Shown here: one piece after another, positions 1-12,674 of the stretch | Layout of the letters: each line of letters opens with the position of its first letter | Numbering within the stretch: the stretch's first letter is position 1 | NCBI GenBank assembly: GCA_948099385.1 | Contig: CANUEZ040000210.1 | Location: 937,501-1,001,500 of the forward strand | Direction: 5' to 3' | Length of the DNA stretch: 64,000 bases | From: Fasciola hepatica | Taxonomy: Eukaryota > Platyhelminthes > Trematoda > Plagiorchiida > Fasciolidae | Notes under the pieces: model-generated | Seen by the model: only the letters and a program-made list of their open reading frames with translations | Told to the model about the DNA's origin: nothing | Database searches by the model: none | Program-made: the position numbers and the translations under genes

Positions 1-2300
1 CAACGTTGATGAATGTGGAGGAAACAGCAATCCATATATAAGGTGAGTTTAGGTTCGGGATCAATAACCCTTATCATTCAGAAAAAAAGGCAGCGCAACT
101 TGGCCTTTAACTGGTGAAGAGTCAATTTCAAGCTGGATACCGATCGAAAGAAAAATGAAATCTTGGAAGAGAAAACGGAGCGAAAAATCTCCTTGTAGGC
201 TTGCGCCTTATTGTTCTGTTATGCTGACAAATATATTGACTTATTGATTCTCAGTGATCTTCGGCATCATTGTTGGGAACCAAGGATGTGAGGGACAAGT
301 GGACTCGCGTTCGGATAACGTATCGAATTTTAATGAGAAAAAATTCCTGTGTTGCGTATTCTGGCTCTGTTATTGGATTGTTTCACATGAGACCAAGGTG
401 ATGTGCAGCATCCCGTGGGTATGGTTCATCAGGCGGGGTAAGGGACGTGTCAATCAATCAATAGAAGGTTGCTTGCGAACTGTTATTTCTGAAGCCTCCA
501 ACAGTGACATCAGTAGTAGAGGTGTTGCGTTAGGAGACGTCTATCAATCTGCTTGGAAGCATTTGGGGGTGTTTTAGGTCGTGTGGCCCGATTGCAATCC
601 CGTTTGGTATAAAAGATGCCATTAAGGTCTCTGTCGGTACAGGTCAAAGTGTGGACATTGGTCACCGAAAGTGGTGCCCGAGAGAGTGGGCGACGACAAA
701 CCTGAAATAAATGGTGATAGCAGTCTGGACGTGGTTCCAGCTGTTGGTTATGATAATAAATAGCGACAATTAATAAAGATTTGGCTGGGTTTATGTGGAC
801 TGTCAGTGTTACATTTCGTACTTTGATCTGGGTTTTGAATAGAGAGCTTAAGTAACGTAGGGTTGCAAGGGGTTGATAAGTACTACTACAGGCTAGCAAA
901 AATAGCGTAAACCCGGTGGTATGCTGCGTCTGCATTTCAGAGATTTAACTTAATTGTGAGCAGGCTGCGGCAGTGATTGTAGTTGGCAGGAGGCAGTGGT
1001 TACTGTTAGGTAGGGTTGTAAACCTAAGCGTGGCTTGGATGCTAGGACATCGAGAAGACCGCTTTCTAAAAAAGATGACGGAAGATAGGAGGGTATAGAA
1101 GGAAAAGATGACCGGTTTCCACTATGTTCTTATCTCTTTTTTTTCGGGCTTCATCGAGGTTGCCGTTATTCGTCAGGTACGTCGATACTCTGTCCAGGTC
1201 AATGGGTTGAAGGTCAGGTCTGTGGTAGCGATTGTATTTGACGTCGACATGCATGCTAGGTGCGCTTATGGTGGGTATGGGGTGGTTGAAACTTAGAGCG
1301 GGGGGTGGGAAAGCGTATGTGGAGAGTCCAGTGCGCTGTCACCCCAGTCAGTCTCGAGCGTGAAGACCAAAGCTTGTCGAGCGAACAAGGGCGATGTGGG
1401 GTTTCCCCTTTCGCAGGATCAGGTCTGAGCTGATGGGATACTTTCCCATAGATGAAGGTTGCCCAATTCCTTCACAGCCCGATGTCAGTGGTATTTGGAG
1501 ATCGAATCGATCCCACGAGGTCTTTTTCGTTTCCACTGTTCCCTTTTTTCAGTTTTATTATTATTATTATTTTTTTTTGTTTCCTAACAGAGGGGTGGTT
1601 GAGCCCATATAGGAACTTTCCATAGCCCCTCCGCCCGATCGTAATTTTATGCGTATTTGTCTTTTTTCGCAACTGCTGGGGGTGGTCTGTTTTCCCCACG
1701 TTCCAACGACGCAATGGTATGGGTGCCGTTGACATCAGGGGTTCCGCTAGCATGGGCTGGGAAAATGCAGGATGGGATTATGCAACACACGGAGTAGGAC
1801 ATCGAACGTTGTAAAGCACAAGCTAGCATACGTGTGTCAGTCTCGTACAGCGCCAAGCCATGCCTAAGACCATCAGAGTCCATTCCGGGCTAGCTGGTGC
1901 AGATGAGTTTAGCTCTGCTGATGGGAAATGGTGTGGTGCATAAGAGAGAATATGATAGTAGTTGGTGGATGGTAGATACAGAGGTGAGACGAGAGGAAAA
2001 GCCACCAAGTAAGTACTAGCAGGTGGGCTTCTGGAATAATAGATTCTGGAATGAGGTGATTAAGAAAGGCGAATTGAGGCCGGGCATAAAACCCAGGTGA
2101 GTGGTGGTAGCCAAGATGAACGGGAGAGGAGTGAAAGGATCGAGTAAAGTGGTAGACGGCGGAACTCAGTGTCCTAGGGTCCGAAGCCACGTACTTATTT
2201 GCTGTGGAGACATCTAAGACTAAGAAACTTAGACTGGTTGGCAATAGAACAGGAACATTGTCTAAAATTAGGAGAACCGGCAAGCATTAAACTAGGTATA
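1..2300. other. No recognisable gene (left flank)
   Basis: I see no protein family, tRNA or terminal repeat here. Open frames are short, overlap on both strands and show no known motif. An AT-rich simple repeat (TTA units running into a T tract) lies at about 1554-1578. The last few hundred bases before 2422 probably include the 3' UTR of the minus-strand LINE that follows, but its 3' end cannot be fixed without another copy to align. Confidence 0.5.
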
Positions 2301-2421
2301 GTTATAAAAGTCAGCAAACTGTGGCTACAGTAGTATAGATTGTAAGCAATATAACGTAAAAGAGAATAGTTGCCCTGGCGTTTGTCATCGGGTGAGAAAT
2401 GAAAGTTCTAGTGCAGTAATC

Positions 2422-5400
2422 CTAGTAATCAAACCCGTTTTCGTAGGCCACCTCTTCGGTGACGGTCAGGCCGGTAAGAAGGATCACATTGGGAACAGTC
2501 AAGAACTGATCCAGCGAGCCTCTGAACTGGGAAATTGATAGACTCTCGCGGATGTTTAGCGGGAGTTTATTCCATAACTTTGAGTATTTTATAAGGAAAA
2601 AGTTAGATCTCAACGCTAGTTTTGATCTTGGAATAGAGAGCTGCAATGACCGATGGCGTAGAGCATAATTCGTGGAGGGAGTGAGACGAATGGGTTCGGT
2701 ACACGAAAAGGCCGTACGGTGGTACAGCTTAAACAGGAAGCACAAATTGAGCTTCATGCGACGCAACCATAGAGGGTCAAGATTGAGTAGGATGCATCGA
2801 TCTTTGTAACACAGACTGGAGGAAAAGCCTACTAATTGTTTGGTGAATTGGCGTTGCACGGACTCCAGAGAAATGCGGTCGGATTTCGTCATGTTGGTGA
2901 AGATAATGGGACAGTATTCAAGGAGAGGCCTGGCGTGAGACTTGTAAATGAGCAGTTTGCAATCATTTAGCCGAAAAGTTCTGGAGATGAGACCAGTGGT
3001 TCTTCTGGTCTTTGCAATCTGGAGTGGAACATACTCAGAAAACCTAAAGCTACAAGAATAATGGAGACCAAGGTCTCGAACTAAAGGGCTGTACGAAATG
3101 GGTAGGTCGTGGATAAGCGGGGTTCCGGGGGTCACTTTACATCTGAATGTTGTGAAGCAGCTCTTCGAGGTCGAAAAGTCCATATTCCATAAATTGCACC
3201 AATCCCCGAGTCGCTTTAGGTCACTAGAGATATCATCCAGCATGATATTGAGGTTTTGACGAGGAAACTCATAGACAATCTTAACGTCATCAGCGAAAAG
3301 GAATGGGGTACCATGGTGCAAGATGGGAAATATGTCGTTTATGTAGATGAGAAATAGTGAAGGACCGAGTACACTGCCTTGTATAACTCCACTGGTGACT
3401 GGAGCAGGTTGTGAGAAACAACCATCAATGGAAACCACTTGTGAACGGTCCGATAAATAAGATGTTAACCAAGATAAAAGCGAACCGGAAAAGCCATGAG
3501 CTTTGAGTTTGGTTAGTAACAAAGCGTGAGGGACGCGGTCGAAAGCCTTTGTCATATCAAGGTATATGATGATGATAGATTTAGCGTTGTCGGCGGCCGC
3601 CGTTATGAGGTTAAAAAAGTCGTACTGACAGGTGGTGCATGAACGTGATTTTAGGAAGCCATGCTGCCCACTATGGATGATGTTATGGGACAACAGGAAG
3701 TCGGACATCCGCTGTTTGATGAGGCGTTCCATCAACCTAGAAGCAATTGGAGTGTGGTTGATAGGGCGGTAATTTGAGGGGTCATGTATTGGTCCCTTCT
3801 TATGGATTGGGATGATGACCGCAGTCTTCCACTGTGAGGGAAATATGCCAAACTTGATGGATAGATTGTAGACCTTCAATAGTAAGGCTGTGACATCAGT
3901 TCCTCCAAGACGTAGAAGTGTCGGCGGAACACCATCATGGCCAAGGTGTGAGGACTTCCGGACACGGGTAATCTGGTTGGTCACCTCTTTTAAAGTAAAT
4001 TCTAAATCAGACAGTGAGTGCTCGGTGACAGGGTCTATGCATGGGGATAAAGTAAGGGGGTTCGTAGTCATGGATGCAGCAAAGTAGGAGTTAAGCGCCT
4101 CGGCTATCGCTACAGGTGAGGTAATGTGGTCGTTATTTTCTAAGATTAGAGAGGGGATACTTACTGGTTTGCTCTGATTTCTATTCTTCATTAGGTATGC
4201 CAACTTGGAGGAAGTATCATGGCATTGCAAGGCAGATACTTCTTGTTTTTTGAGCATATCATCAGTCTTCATTCTGATTGCTACCGAGAGACGTTGGAGC
4301 TGCAAGAATGACGATAAGTCATTATTGGTTTGATACACCTTCTGGAGCTTCAGATACTTGTTTTGCATTCGGCTCAGGATTGAACTACGGACTCGGTTTG
4401 ATGTGATACGAGTAGTAGTGATTTTGGACAGCAAGTCTGATAGGTTAGAATATAGTAAATTAGCAGCCAGCTGAGGGTCGCTTTGCAGGAAAAAGTCGTC
4501 CCAGTCTAGCGATCAAAGCGTGCAGATAAGATTGACCCAGTTGACTGCTGAAGAGTAATGATTGGGTGGGTGGGATTTGTCAAAAGATTGCGGAACCACG
4601 AAGGTGCAGGACACCATTCTGTGGTCGCTTCCTGGAAAGAGGTCGAGCGTACTGGCTGAAACATCTGATAAACCAATAGTAAACAACAAATCAAGGATGT
4701 TGTTACCTCTGGTTGGGACTGTTACGTGTTGGATCCAGCGCCCAACGCGGATGCATGACATAAAATCTAGTAAGTTGTTTGGGGCGGATAGAGTATTCCA
4801 ACAAATGCTCGGTGCATTGAAGTCCCTCGCTATGAGTTTGGAGGAACAGGGCAGCAATGAAAGATAGTTGAAAGCGTCAATAATCTTGGTAAGATCCATA
4901 GCGTTGGAATCAGGTGGCCTATAGATGCAACCAATATGAAGATAGGAATTAAGTAAGGGAATTGTTAACCACAGTGAATCCTGAATGGCGTCCAGAGTTG
5001 TGTGTGACAGTGGAATGGCCAGCAGAGTGTTTTTGACATAAATTAGACAGCCTCCCCCACGACAAGGCCTATTCCTTCGGAACATCTGGTAGCCAACTAG
5101 ACAGACTCGATCTGACGGGACGGAATCCGTTAGCCATGTTTCAGTTACAATGATAATATCAAAGTCAGAGGGCTCAGCGATGCTGCGGATGGCTTTAGTT
5201 TTGTGCAGTAATGAACGGGCATTTACAAGTATGACTGAGAGAGATGATACAGGCCTCGGTAGTGGTGGATATGGTGGGGGGTTCGGTAGTGGTGATGAGG
5301 GTGGTAATTCCAGTGAAGAATAGGGCAAGGATGGGGGGAGGACCTCAGTTGTTCCACGGATTGGATGAGTTGAAGCCTGGAGGGGGATAGTGTGAGGGGA

Positions 5401-5508
5401 GAGGGATGGGGAGGTGCTGTTTGGGAGAGTAGTTTGAATGCGGGGAATATTCTCGAAGGGGGCCGGCAGGAAAAAAGCGGCCACGGATGGATGGCAGTAC
5501 TGGGCCAA
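2422..5508 (-). pseudogene. LINE A ORF2: endonuclease-reverse transcriptase, one in-frame stop
   Basis: This would encode the enzyme that nicks the target DNA and copies the LINE RNA into it. The N-terminal half (5508-4513) has endonuclease motifs: a VTETWL segment, DFNAP and a GSDH box. The residue before DFN is Arg instead of the usual Gly. The C-terminal half (4434-2422, 670 codons) has RT fingers (NYRPI), the palm DMTKAFD, a GVIQGSVLGP segment and the catalytic FADD. The halves share one frame and are separated only by a TGA at 4513-4515, with about 26 sense codons between that stop and the next Met. A CGA-to-TGA change would explain the stop. Otherwise the frame is open, so this is a lightly damaged copy. 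The domain assignment is secure; the family name is not. Confidence 0.85.
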
Positions 5509-6450
5509 GAGACGAGGATGGGTCTTGTGGGAGAGGGGAGCTAGGTGAAACCAGGAAATGGTTCCCAGGGAGTGACTGGGTAGCGGTAGAGGTATAGAGT
5601 AGTTGGTGTGGCGGATAGTAATGTAATGGAGCGGTGAATGGGGGGGAATAAGGTGGGTACAAGTAGGGTGGAAATGAAAAGGCAGTTAGCCGAGATGGAA
5701 AACTAGGATTCACAGCCGCGCAAGGGGCTGGTAAAATTTCACGTGACTGAGTCATTACCTTATGGTATGCATGTGCGTTACGTTGATGGGCCTTGTTCTT
5801 TTGGTGACGAGGTGTTAACTTCTGTGAGTCAATCTGCACTGACGGGCTAATTAGCGGTGGTGGCCTAGGTGGTAACCAGACACATTCTTGTTGCAAATGG
5901 GTGGGTGCAGATGGTGGGCTTGGGGGCCTGGTTGAGTAATCAAAAATGCCAGAGGTAACAGGATGCATGGGTGTAGACGGAGGTGGGTTGATGGTGCAGT
6001 GATTTTTAGGTATGGTTAAATAACCCGACATGGAGCTAGTAGAAGGAATGGGGTCATCTAGACTTGTGGAGTACATGAGCTCGCGGGTGGATGAGTTGGA
6101 GGAACCTTCATCAGTTTTGTGGACGTTGGGGCGCTTGTTCCAGTCTGGAGATTTGCGTGGGCTATTCTGGATATTGGGGCGTTTTCCAGGTGGCTCATTG
6201 GGTGAGGAAATTGGCGTACTGTCTAAATCTACGGTTGCATTGTAATCTGCAATAGATGGCAACATCGGGTGATGGCCAGTGATAGGTGCCCCGGAGTTTT
6301 GGGGTGGATTGTTGGTTGCGCTAACACCGGGGTTACTGTTCTGGGCGTGACTCTTGTGCACCTCTCTTTGCAGTGGGGTCTTGTCAGGAAATATCTTGGC
6401 GCACTTGAAGCCGGTTTTGGCTACGACTAACGCTTGCCGGGGTCGGTGGG
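5345..6450 (-). CDS. LINE A ORF1, proline-rich protein
   Basis: An open frame upstream of ORF2, overlapping its start by about 160 bp in another frame. The product is rich in Pro, Ser, Tyr and His, with long low-complexity stretches (for example PPPSTP and PRPPPLISP) and basic patches around KRPNIQNSPRK. I see no zinc knuckle, esterase or RRM fold. By position it should be the RNA-binding ORF1 product of the LINE, but that is inference from gene order. The open frame runs to 6811, but from about 6450 on it overlaps BEL Gag coding sequence on the other strand, so the true start is probably lower than that and is not determined. Confidence 0.55.
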
Positions 6451-7367
6451 CGGAAGAAGCAGAACGGATAAGCCGAAGCGACAGAGAAGCCAACTCCGAA
6501 GACCTGACCGAATACTTGGACAGGCAAACGAAGGTAGCTGACAGCAGATTCGGCCGACTCATCCGGGACAGCAACCGAGCAAACAAGCCCAGTACTAGCC
6601 AAGTCCAAACCCCTGTACGGGAACATCCAAAGTACCAGCCTTGGACCAATACACACGTCATTTCACGAGATGCTACAGCGCAACCAAATTGCAGATCCTG
6701 TGGTACTAGCCATGGCCTACCAGAATTCCCCAAGTTCGGCATCGCCACAATAGACGAACGGTGGGGAATGGCGAGGACGGCAGGAGCATGTTTTATCTGT
6801 CTCAACACCACGCACCGGGCAGCAGCCTGTAGGACAAGGAATCGATGTGGTTACGAGGGCTGCACGGGCAGACACCATCGATTGCTGCATCAGGCGAGAG
6901 TAACCATATCCGAGGCGAGTACCAAGCCCAGCGTTATTTGTTCAACGTCACGATCTGCCAGTAAACCGGTACGTTTAGGCGTAGTGGCCGTGGGAGTAGT
7001 GACCCCGACTGGGATAGTCAAGGCGTTGGCTTTCGTTGATAGTGGATCCGACACCACTTTAGTGAAAGAGCGGTTTGCCGACAAACACCAACTGGCTGAA
7101 GGTGCGACGTCGTTAGCAGTGAGCACGGTGGGCGGAACACAGGTAATGACTGCCGGTAGATTAAGGCTGCAACTCATCTTTCTAGACACTAACGAGAAAA
7201 TTGAACCAACGGAGGCATTCACGTTAGCGGATCTCCACCTTCGAGCACTAAGGTCGGTGAACGCAATCTTGACTCGGTGGCCCCACCTGCAGGATGTAAC
7301 CGTTGTAGACTGGGAAGATGATGAAGTGGATCTCCTCATCGGCTGCGACGTGCCAGAGGCGCATTGA
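6400..7367 (+). pseudogene. BEL/Pao Gag C-terminus and protease
   Basis: The beginning lacks a real start because the element is truncated. Two Cys/His clusters are visible: CRSCGTSHGLPEFPKF followed by a second one with CFICLNTTHRAAAC, then CGYEGCTGRHHRLLH, the typical BEL Gag fingers. The aspartic protease follows with the active-site motif FVDSGSD and a hydrophobic DLLIGCD near the end, as in retropepsins. The frame stops at TGA (7365-7367) in the stretch before VLDQRVG, where BEL relatives read on; a Trp codon changed to TGA would explain it. The same frame continues open for a further 100 codons beyond the stop. Confidence 0.8.
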
Positions 7368-10300
7368 GTGCTTGACCAGAGAGTGGGCGACCGCCAGGCA
7401 CCTTATGCCGTATGCACGGCTTTGAGATGGATGTTATACGGTCCAGTAGGGGTACGTGGTTCCGTGATTTACTTATCCGCCGAAACGGACCGCATAGAGT
7501 ATCATCTGCAGCGGCTGTATGAAAAGGAGTTTCATGACACTGGAGACGAAAGACCATCGTTGTCTCAAGAGGATCACTTCGCTCTACAAACGGTGCGGCA
7601 AGGCACCAGAGGTCTCAAAATCAGTTCGAGGTTCCCCTCCCATGGCGCACACCGGTCGACCCGTTGACTGACAACAGAAATTATGTTCTCCGACGATTAC
7701 TACGACTAAAAGAACGCTTCATTCGAGACCAGAATCTGTGGGAACGATACGCGGATTTGATGAAGCGAAACGAGGCCCTCGGTTACGTTGAAAAGGTGCC
7801 TGTCAACACCGACAGCAAAAGGGGTATCTGGTATCTGCCTCACCATCCGGTTATCAACTCCAAGAAACCCAATAAACTGCGGGTGGTTTTCGACTGTGCG
7901 GCCAAGTTCCAGGGCAAGTCGTTAAACGATCGCCTGCTACAGGGGCCTGACTGGACCACACCACTGATCGATGTTTTGTGCCGTTTCAGAGTGGGTAAAG
8001 TGGCTTTGTCTGCCGACATTAGGGAAATGTTCCATCAGGTGAAGATTCCGGTAGGAGAACGAGATGCTTTGCGTTTCCTGTGGTGAGAAGGGAGCGACCG
8101 GGACAACGCAGTGGTGAATTATAGGATGACCGTCCACCCCTTCGGAGCCATATCGTCACCATTTTGTGCCAACTACGCCCTCCGAGAATCAGCGAACAAA
8201 CATGGCGATCTAGTACATCGGACGGTAGTAGATAGCGTCACCAGGAACTTCTACGTCGACGACTACCTTGGGTCATTCGATGATGTGGAATCAGCTCTAG
8301 AGCAGTTCAGGGGTCTGACGAGATTGCTGGAAGAGGGCGGCTTCCATCTAACTAAATGGATGTCGAACGCTTCAGAAGTGCTGAAGGTCATCCCGTATCA
8401 CGAAAAGGCCGAAAGGGTAAGAGATTTGGACGGCTCTCCACTTCCTATCGAGCGCACCTTAGGGATACAATGGGACGCGGAAACGGACGATTTTGTTTTC
8501 GAGCTAAACGTTCCCGAGCTGCCAATAACCCGTCGTGGCATACTTTCTGCCGTCTCAAGTTTGTTCGACCTGCTCGGTTTCGTCTCACCATGGCTGCTAC
8601 CCGGAAAGATCTTGCTGCAGCGGCTGTGCCGTAAGAAAGTTGATTGGGACCAGTCACTGGACCGAGGGGACCGGTTGGACTGGGAAGAATTTTTGAACAC
8701 CTTGAAGAAATTAGGGGACATAAGAATCCCACGATGTTTGACTCCTGGCCATACGACACGGACTGGGGAACTACATGCCTTTTCCGATGCATCCGAAGTC
8801 GGTTATGGAGCTGTGGTGTACGGACGATGGTGCGCAGGAGATGGACAATATACCACGAGGATCCTGTTCGCCAAAGCCCGCGTTGCTCCACTGAAGTCGG
8901 TCTCAATCCCACGCCTTGAACTCAGCGCAGCCGTGTTGGCAGTCAGGGTGGTGCAAGCTGTAAAGAGGTGTTTCGATCTCTACATTTAGTCGGTGAGCTT
9001 CTGGACGGATTCAACGATAGTACTTTACTATATCAACAACGTACGGAGCCGGTTTAGTACTTTCGTTGCTAACCGGCTCACGATTATCCACGACGAATCA
9101 GCCACGCACCAGTGGAATCATGTCAGGTCTGGCGATAATCCGGCCGACCTGTGCTCCCGAGGTGCGAACAACTTCAAGCAACTAGACACGTGGACGAGAG
9201 GGCCAAACTTCCTGCACTTGTCTAAACAGGACTGGCCCGTGTTCGAATCAAAAACCCCTACGGAAGTGGAACTGGAGATCAAAGGCGCAGTGATAGCGGC
9301 CAACGTCGTCGAAGCGTCATCCATTCTATCGCGACTGGTCAGGTTTTCTTCCTGGATGAAGACGCTTTGTTCGCTAGTTTGGTTAACCAGGTTCAAGAGA
9401 AATTTACTAGTCATGAAAGGGCTACGGCCCTCAGGCCGGATACGGGTCGGCCGGATACGGGTCGGCCCGATAGGTCCCGATGAGCTACAAGCTGCAGATT
9501 ACGATATTTTCAGAATGATACAACGCGAGGCTTTCGCCCGAGAACTCAAGAGAGCGGAAGAAGTGGGGCCGACCAATAAAGACATGCCATCTCCAAGAGG
9601 CGAGCTGAAGCGTTTGAACCCCAAACTCATCGACGGACTGCTGCGGGTGGATGGTAGGCTGACCAACGCCCACCTGAACTTCGGCACAAAGTATCCTATA
9701 CTGCTACCTGCGAGACAACCTGTAGTAGAGCTAATGATTCAACACGTCCACGCCGTGGAGGGACATCCCGGGGAAAGTCACGTGACGAGCGTCTTCCGAA
9801 AGCGCCTTTGGTTGTTGAGAGGACGAGAGACTTTAAAACGCGTATTCCGACGGTGTGTGCAATGCAGGAGACGCAATGCCACAGCAGGCAAACAACTCAT
9901 GGCCCCACTACCAGAATGCAGGGTGACTACGGGCTGGTGGCCGTTCAGTGACACCGGGTTGGACTATTTTGGGCCCTTGTGGATCAAGTGCGGGAAAAAG
10001 ATTAGAAAAGCGATATGGATGTATCATGACGTGCATGAAGTCACGTGCGGTACACCTAGAAGTCGCACATTCGATGACGACCGATTCGTTTCTACGGGCC
10101 TTGCAAAGATTTATCAACCAAAGAGGCATACCGGCCGATATATACTCAGATAATGGGTCGAACTTTGTGGGCGCTCACCGGGAATTGCAGCGTTGGCACA
10201 AGAACATAAACAGGGACGAACTGCAGGATCGAACCGTGGCCTACGGCATACGATGGCATTTTAACCCCCCACAGGCCAGTCACCGAGGCGGCGTATTGGA

Positions 10301-10877
10301 ACGCATGATCCGGCCCGCCAGACGGATATTGCTGTCAATCATGGAGCAGCAGCCGCCCGACGACGAGACGCTGAACACCGTCATGACTGAGGTGGAGCGA
10401 ATCCTGAACAACCGCCCCTTGGTTCCAGTAATGAACGGCGACCCCGCCCACCTGGCGCTCACCCTGAACGACTTATTGATGTTAAGGTAAAACGAGGGTT
10501 TCCAAGGGCCGGTAAACCTTCGTGGGAGCTACCTCCATGGATGGAAGCAAGCGAAATATCTGGCCAAGGTCTTCTGGAGGCGATGGCTGCGGGAGTACCT
10601 ACCGGCTTTGCAGACTCGACAGAAGTGGCTGGCCAAAACAAGACCATTCAAAGTTTGGGACGTGGTTATGATCGCCGACGAAAGCGCACATTTCAGCGCT
10701 TGGTCTTTGGGAGTAGTTACGGAAACCATCAAAAGCACTGACGGAATGATAAGAACAGTGAAGGTGGAGGCAGCTAACGGAGTGCTCATTCGTGGCATAC
10801 GTAGTATTAACCTACTCGAGAGCGAAGACGGAGGAGCTGATAACCCTGAGGCCTGGCAAACCTTTTCAAACCAGTAG
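7368..10877 (+). pseudogene. BEL/Pao Pol: RT, RNase H and integrase with stops and frameshifts
   Basis: It reads in pieces: 7368-7615 in the protease frame, then a frameshift into the RT frame (about 7615-10000), then a second shift into the integrase frame (about 10000-10877). RT motifs include NKLRVVFDCAAK, SADIREMFHQV, PFGAISSPF and the catalytic YVDDYLG. RNase H has AFSDASEVGYGA, PRLELSAAVLA and FWTDSTIV. Integrase has the H/C zinc domain (GHPGESH and CVQCRRR), a first Asp near TGLDYFGP, SDNGSNF and a Glu-containing LERMIRP. In-frame stops: TGA at 8084-8086 after RFLW, TAG at 8987-8989 before SVSFWTDS, and TAA at 10488-10490 after LLMLR. A conserved integrase tail (VFWRRWLREYLPALQ) follows the last stop. 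Confidence 0.85.
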
Positions 10878-10939
10878 TCGAGGTGGATAAAGAAACACCA
10901 TATATACCACACGGTTTCCGTCAAACACGTTACAGTGCT

Positions 10940-11085
10940 CGCGGTCTTTCTTTGACATTACAGAAGGTTCTTTCCGATATGTGGTGATGAATGCGATCCC
11001 ATACACACATGCTACATTTGACTCGTTCTCTTGCCATACGGTCTTTTGTTGACATTGCAGAAAGTCCTCCTTTGATGTGTAGTCA
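10940..11085. repeat. Imperfect tandem duplication, period about 100 bp
   Basis: Both halves contain CGGTCTTT, TTGACATT, CAGAA and GATGTG/GATATG in the same order. Divergence is substantial, so the duplication is old. Confidence 0.5.
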
Positions 11086-11112
11086 TATCTGTGATTTCAT
11101 TGTACACCCCGG

Positions 11113-11140
11113 CACACACACACACTCACACGCACACTCA
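11113..11140. repeat. CA-rich microsatellite
   Basis: A run of CA dinucleotides with a few CT and CG interruptions. Confidence 0.8.
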
Positions 11141-11824
11141 AGCACATACATCCAGGACAGGACGGCCCTTTAAGAGGACAACATCTATGTGATCCTTCAC
11201 GCCCGCCATCGGTCATTTGATCTTGTGGAAGATGTAGACTAGCCTCACGTCTATGTAGCCAATGGGTTAGGTGCGACCAGTAGTAGAACGTTGACGACGA
11301 GCTTTAGACGCGCGCACTGACAGCAGGACCTGGGCAGGTAGAAAGAATCAGTACCTTTATACCAAACCTTTGACTCTGCTAAGGATCCAGGAGGATTTTG
11401 GTGGGCGATGTAACAGCCGGTCGTGGAAAACCCCCCTATTTCCCTCGCGATCCAGTGATTTTACCAACATCACTCGTTTGCCTACATTGTTGACTTGTCT
11501 TTACGAACTGCTTGTTTTTATGGACCAATTGTTGTTTGTTCGCGCCCAGAGCGCTACTTTGACACATCCTTGTTCAGGACCTGCGTGACGCACGTGCTGT
11601 TTGCTCACACGCTGCTATTCGGTTTCTCGTTGTTGAGTCCTTGTGATCGTATTATTGAGGTTTGTATATTTTTTATGTCATTGTTCATGTAATAATCTAG
11701 TATCGTAGAATATCACGGAAAATTTTCTTTTGATTTCGGGATCCGTTGCGAATTTGGCTACGCATTGCTCAAACGTTCGTTACACGGGTTATTTGAAATG
11801 ATGTTCCTTACGTTCAAAAGACGA

Positions 11825-12674
11825 CTATTTGTGTGATACCCGGCTTCGTGGGTCGCCACCACGGGCCGGGGGTTTAGTTTCCCTGATGAGCACCGGGAAA
11901 CGTACACCCTGGTTCTCATCGTTTGGCTCCCTCACCGAAGCGACTGTGGTATTTACAATACCCTTCTTTTGAAGAACTGACGAAACGTCGTCACAATGAC
12001 GGACTATGGAGCCTAGGTGAGCGTGCGCGGTGCCGCTCCTGTGACCCACTTCTAACTGCTGGGCGTTGCAGGCCCGCGTCAATTCCAGACAAAACTGACG
12101 CGAGGTCGTTAGATGTTGGCAAGGCAGGCACCGTTGCGACGGAGGGCCTGGTTACTCCAGCTACAGCGGGGTTGTATCGTGACATAATGTCATCAGCTAT
12201 CGCTGCTGTTTCCTCCAGCGAGCATTTGCGCGTGGCACTTAGTAAAACTGGAACGTTATGCGGCAAACGCTGCAGCCAAAGTTCCCTTTAGAGCGGGTCC
12301 TCGCCTATTGTCGGTCCTCTCAAGCGCTGCATCTCACGCAGCAGTTCGGAGGGCTTCCTACTTCCAAGCTCAACGTTTTGAAGTTGTTGCATACGCTGGT
12401 CTTGCTTTGGGGTCGTGCGGGCAATGACAGCCTCCTTTAAGGCCTCATAGCTTCGGGGAGAGTTTATTACGTCCCTTACTTGCATTGTGACCTCTGGCGG
12501 GAGGCGGCCTGCTACCCACCTGAAACGGCTGGCGTCGCTGGTTATACGGCAGTTTTCAAATTCTAACTCGACCAGCGTGAACCAGAGTTCTGGATCAGCA
12601 GGTGTGAATGCCGGTATGTGCAGCGTGATCGCCCCAACGGTGGGGTCTGAGCAGGGTTTCCGTTCAGTAGACAT
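11825..12674 (-). pseudogene. CsRn1-type Gag, broken
   Basis: The start Met at 12674 leads into a Gag capsid-like region with a PELWFTLVELEF segment, closely matching the PRVWFRQIEAVF segment of the intact Gag at 29326. A TAA at 12288-12290 interrupts it, followed in the same frame by LWLQRLPHNV and an Ala-rich helix. After a further frameshift near 11990 the CHCC motif appears as CKYHSRFGEGAKR, with the third Cys position now a TGA. Gag would package the element RNA; this copy cannot be functional. It is adjacent to, but distinct from, the gag of the element at 12926-18545. Confidence 0.75.

Larger units (their letters stand above)
2300..6450 (-). mobile_element. Non-LTR retrotransposon (LINE A), nearly full length
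   Basis: A minus-strand LINE with a proline-rich ORF1 followed by an ORF2 holding an APE-type endonuclease and a reverse transcriptase, the order of Jockey/CR1-superfamily elements. Its 5' end runs into the truncated 5' end of the BEL element on the opposite strand near 6360-6480. Its 3' end is not defined. It differs clearly in sequence from the three CR1-like LINEs further right, so it is a separate family. Confidence 0.8.
6384..10900 (+). mobile_element. BEL/Pao LTR retrotransposon, 5'-truncated and decayed
   Basis: Domain order Gag zinc fingers, aspartic protease, RT, RNase H, integrase, in the sequence style of BEL/Pao elements (Gag with Cys-rich fingers, YVDDYL in RT, long integrase). 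The 5' LTR, PBS and most of Gag are missing where the element meets LINE A. No 3' LTR can be proved because there is no second copy to compare; 10900-11800 could contain one. The pol frame is broken by several stops and two frameshifts, so this copy is dead. Confidence 0.85.
10878..11824. other. No gene; possible BEL 3' flank with an imperfect duplication and CA repeat
   Basis: A stretch near 10940-10985 (CGGTCTTTCTTTGACATTAC...) recurs imperfectly about 100 bp later at 11039-11085, and a (CA)-rich microsatellite lies at 11113-11140. The sequence could include a BEL 3' LTR, but without a 5' copy that cannot be shown. No coding sequence is recognised. Confidence 0.5.

Noticed and set aside
254..577. 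Open frame of 107 codons in the left flank
   Set aside because: No motif, overlapped on the other strand by another frame of similar size, and no splice or polyadenylation context.
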